A stretch of DNA of 15,584 nt from Terriglobia bacterium. Its GTDB lineage: Bacteria > Acidobacteriota > Terriglobia > UBA7540. A program made the position numbers and the translations under genes. Below are positions 15,406 through 15,584 of the stretch, piece after piece. Location: contig JASHYZ010000295.1 of NCBI GenBank assembly GCA_030042795.1, positions 1 to 15,584 on the forward strand, written 5' to 3'. Every line of letters starts with the position of its first letter. Position 1 is the first letter of the stretch. The notes below the pieces were generated by a model that saw only the letters and a list, made by a program, of their open reading frames with translations, was not told the origin of the DNA and did not search any database.

Positions 15406-15480
15406 GCCCCCGTAGCTCAGTCTGGATAGAGCGCCCGACTCGAAGCGGAGAGGACGCCAGTTCAAATCTGGCCGGGGGCA
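15406..15480 (+). tRNA. tRNA-like gene, nominal anticodon CGA, irregular anticodon arm
   Basis: The acceptor stem (15406-15412 with 15473-15479), the D stem (15415-15418 with 15429-15432) and the T stem (15456-15460 with 15468-15472, loop TTCAAAT) all pair perfectly. The discriminator is A15480, and CCA is not encoded. The anticodon arm (15434-15450) is abnormal: in standard numbering only two of five stem pairs form, and the loop CTCGAAG would give anticodon CGA (Ser). A tRNA-Ser should have a long variable arm, but here it is five bases. A register-shifted three-pair stem with an eight-base loop is possible. It may be a variant Arg- or Ser-type tRNA, a decayed copy, or carry a sequence error in this arm. 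Confidence 0.7.
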
Positions 15481-15495
15481 CGCCCAAATAATAAC

Positions 15496-15527
15496 ACCCT
15501 GCCGGTGGTTCCACCCATCGGCAGGGT
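15496..15527. terminator. Strong 13-bp hairpin after the tRNA-like gene
   Basis: ACCCTGCCGGTGG (15496-15508) pairs with CCATCGGCAGGGT (15515-15527) over 13 positions with one G-T pair and a six-base loop. On the + strand only AAAA follows, so it is not a classical terminator in that direction. On the - strand the sequence after the hairpin is GTTATTATTT, which is U-rich and could end transcripts arriving from the right. A transcript-end or dispersed-palindrome role are both possible. Confidence 0.6.
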
Positions 15528-15584
15528 AAAACCCAAGCGATTGCTCGCATGAGCCTAGACAACTCCATTGTGAGCCAATCGCCA

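Noticed and set aside
14770..15465. A 231-codon open frame on the minus strand covering the winged-helix gene and the tRNA-like gene
   Set aside because: Its first residues are antisense translation of the tRNA-like gene, a common false prediction, and the + strand gene has promoter, ribosome binding site and domain evidence.

Overview
The window is a GC-rich bacterial chromosome segment. It holds the 3' end of a housekeeping gene (gyrB), a compact same-strand block of lipid or secondary-metabolism genes, and a downstream stretch of ordinary metabolic and hypothetical genes ending in a tRNA-like gene. Soil Acidobacteriota is my best guess for the host. The grounds are a perfect palindrome built on GGAGTGCGGCAGC, exported SMP-30 and amidohydrolase proteins, an E. 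coli-like GyrB insertion, and a wing-helix hypothetical protein next to a tiny divergent gene. This is an impression from memory, not a phylogenetic result.

Layout: gyrB C-terminal part (1-1430, +); RimJ/RimL-type GNAT acetyltransferase (1486-2034, +); orphan sensor histidine kinase (2285-3688, +); a 463-base gap; then the main block, all on +. The block is a thioester/fatty-acyl reductase-like SDR (4152-5297), a PAPS sulfotransferase (5368-6594), a free-standing acyl carrier protein (6655-6957), a membrane fatty-acid desaturase (7019-8116), a PhyH/SyrB2-like non-heme iron enzyme (8204-9430), a decayed alpha/beta-hydrolase (about 9485-9881) and a cytochrome P450 (9942-11312). After that come an exported SMP-30/gluconolactonase-like protein (11329-12321, -), a repeat-bearing intergenic region, an exported amidohydrolase (12788-14164, +), a divergent pair of small hypothetical genes sharing a 38-47-base control region (14534-14746, - and 14794-15396, +), and a tRNA-like gene (15406-15480, +) followed by a strong hairpin.

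The most interesting point is the iron enzyme at 8204-9430. Where hydroxylases of this superfamily carry His-x-Asp, it reads His215-Gln-Ala217, with the distal His323 and both downstream arginines kept. Stretches around these residues resemble what I recall of the chlorinase SyrB2 (WR-x-x-FFPKYPG...WHQA, NGC-x-x-FIPGT, MKAG-x-F-x-IF...MH). The Asp-to-Ala change opens the iron site to a halide, so this is a candidate radical halogenase. SyrB2-type enzymes act on carrier-protein-bound substrates, and a lone ACP lies two genes upstream. With a desaturase, a P450, a sulfotransferase and an acyl reductase in the same run, the block reads as a small tailoring cluster for an ACP-bound acyl chain, possibly giving a halogenated and/or sulfated lipid. 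No PKS, NRPS or acyl-activating ligase is in the window, so the acyl supply would have to come from primary fatty-acid synthesis or from elsewhere. The product and the order of steps are inference.
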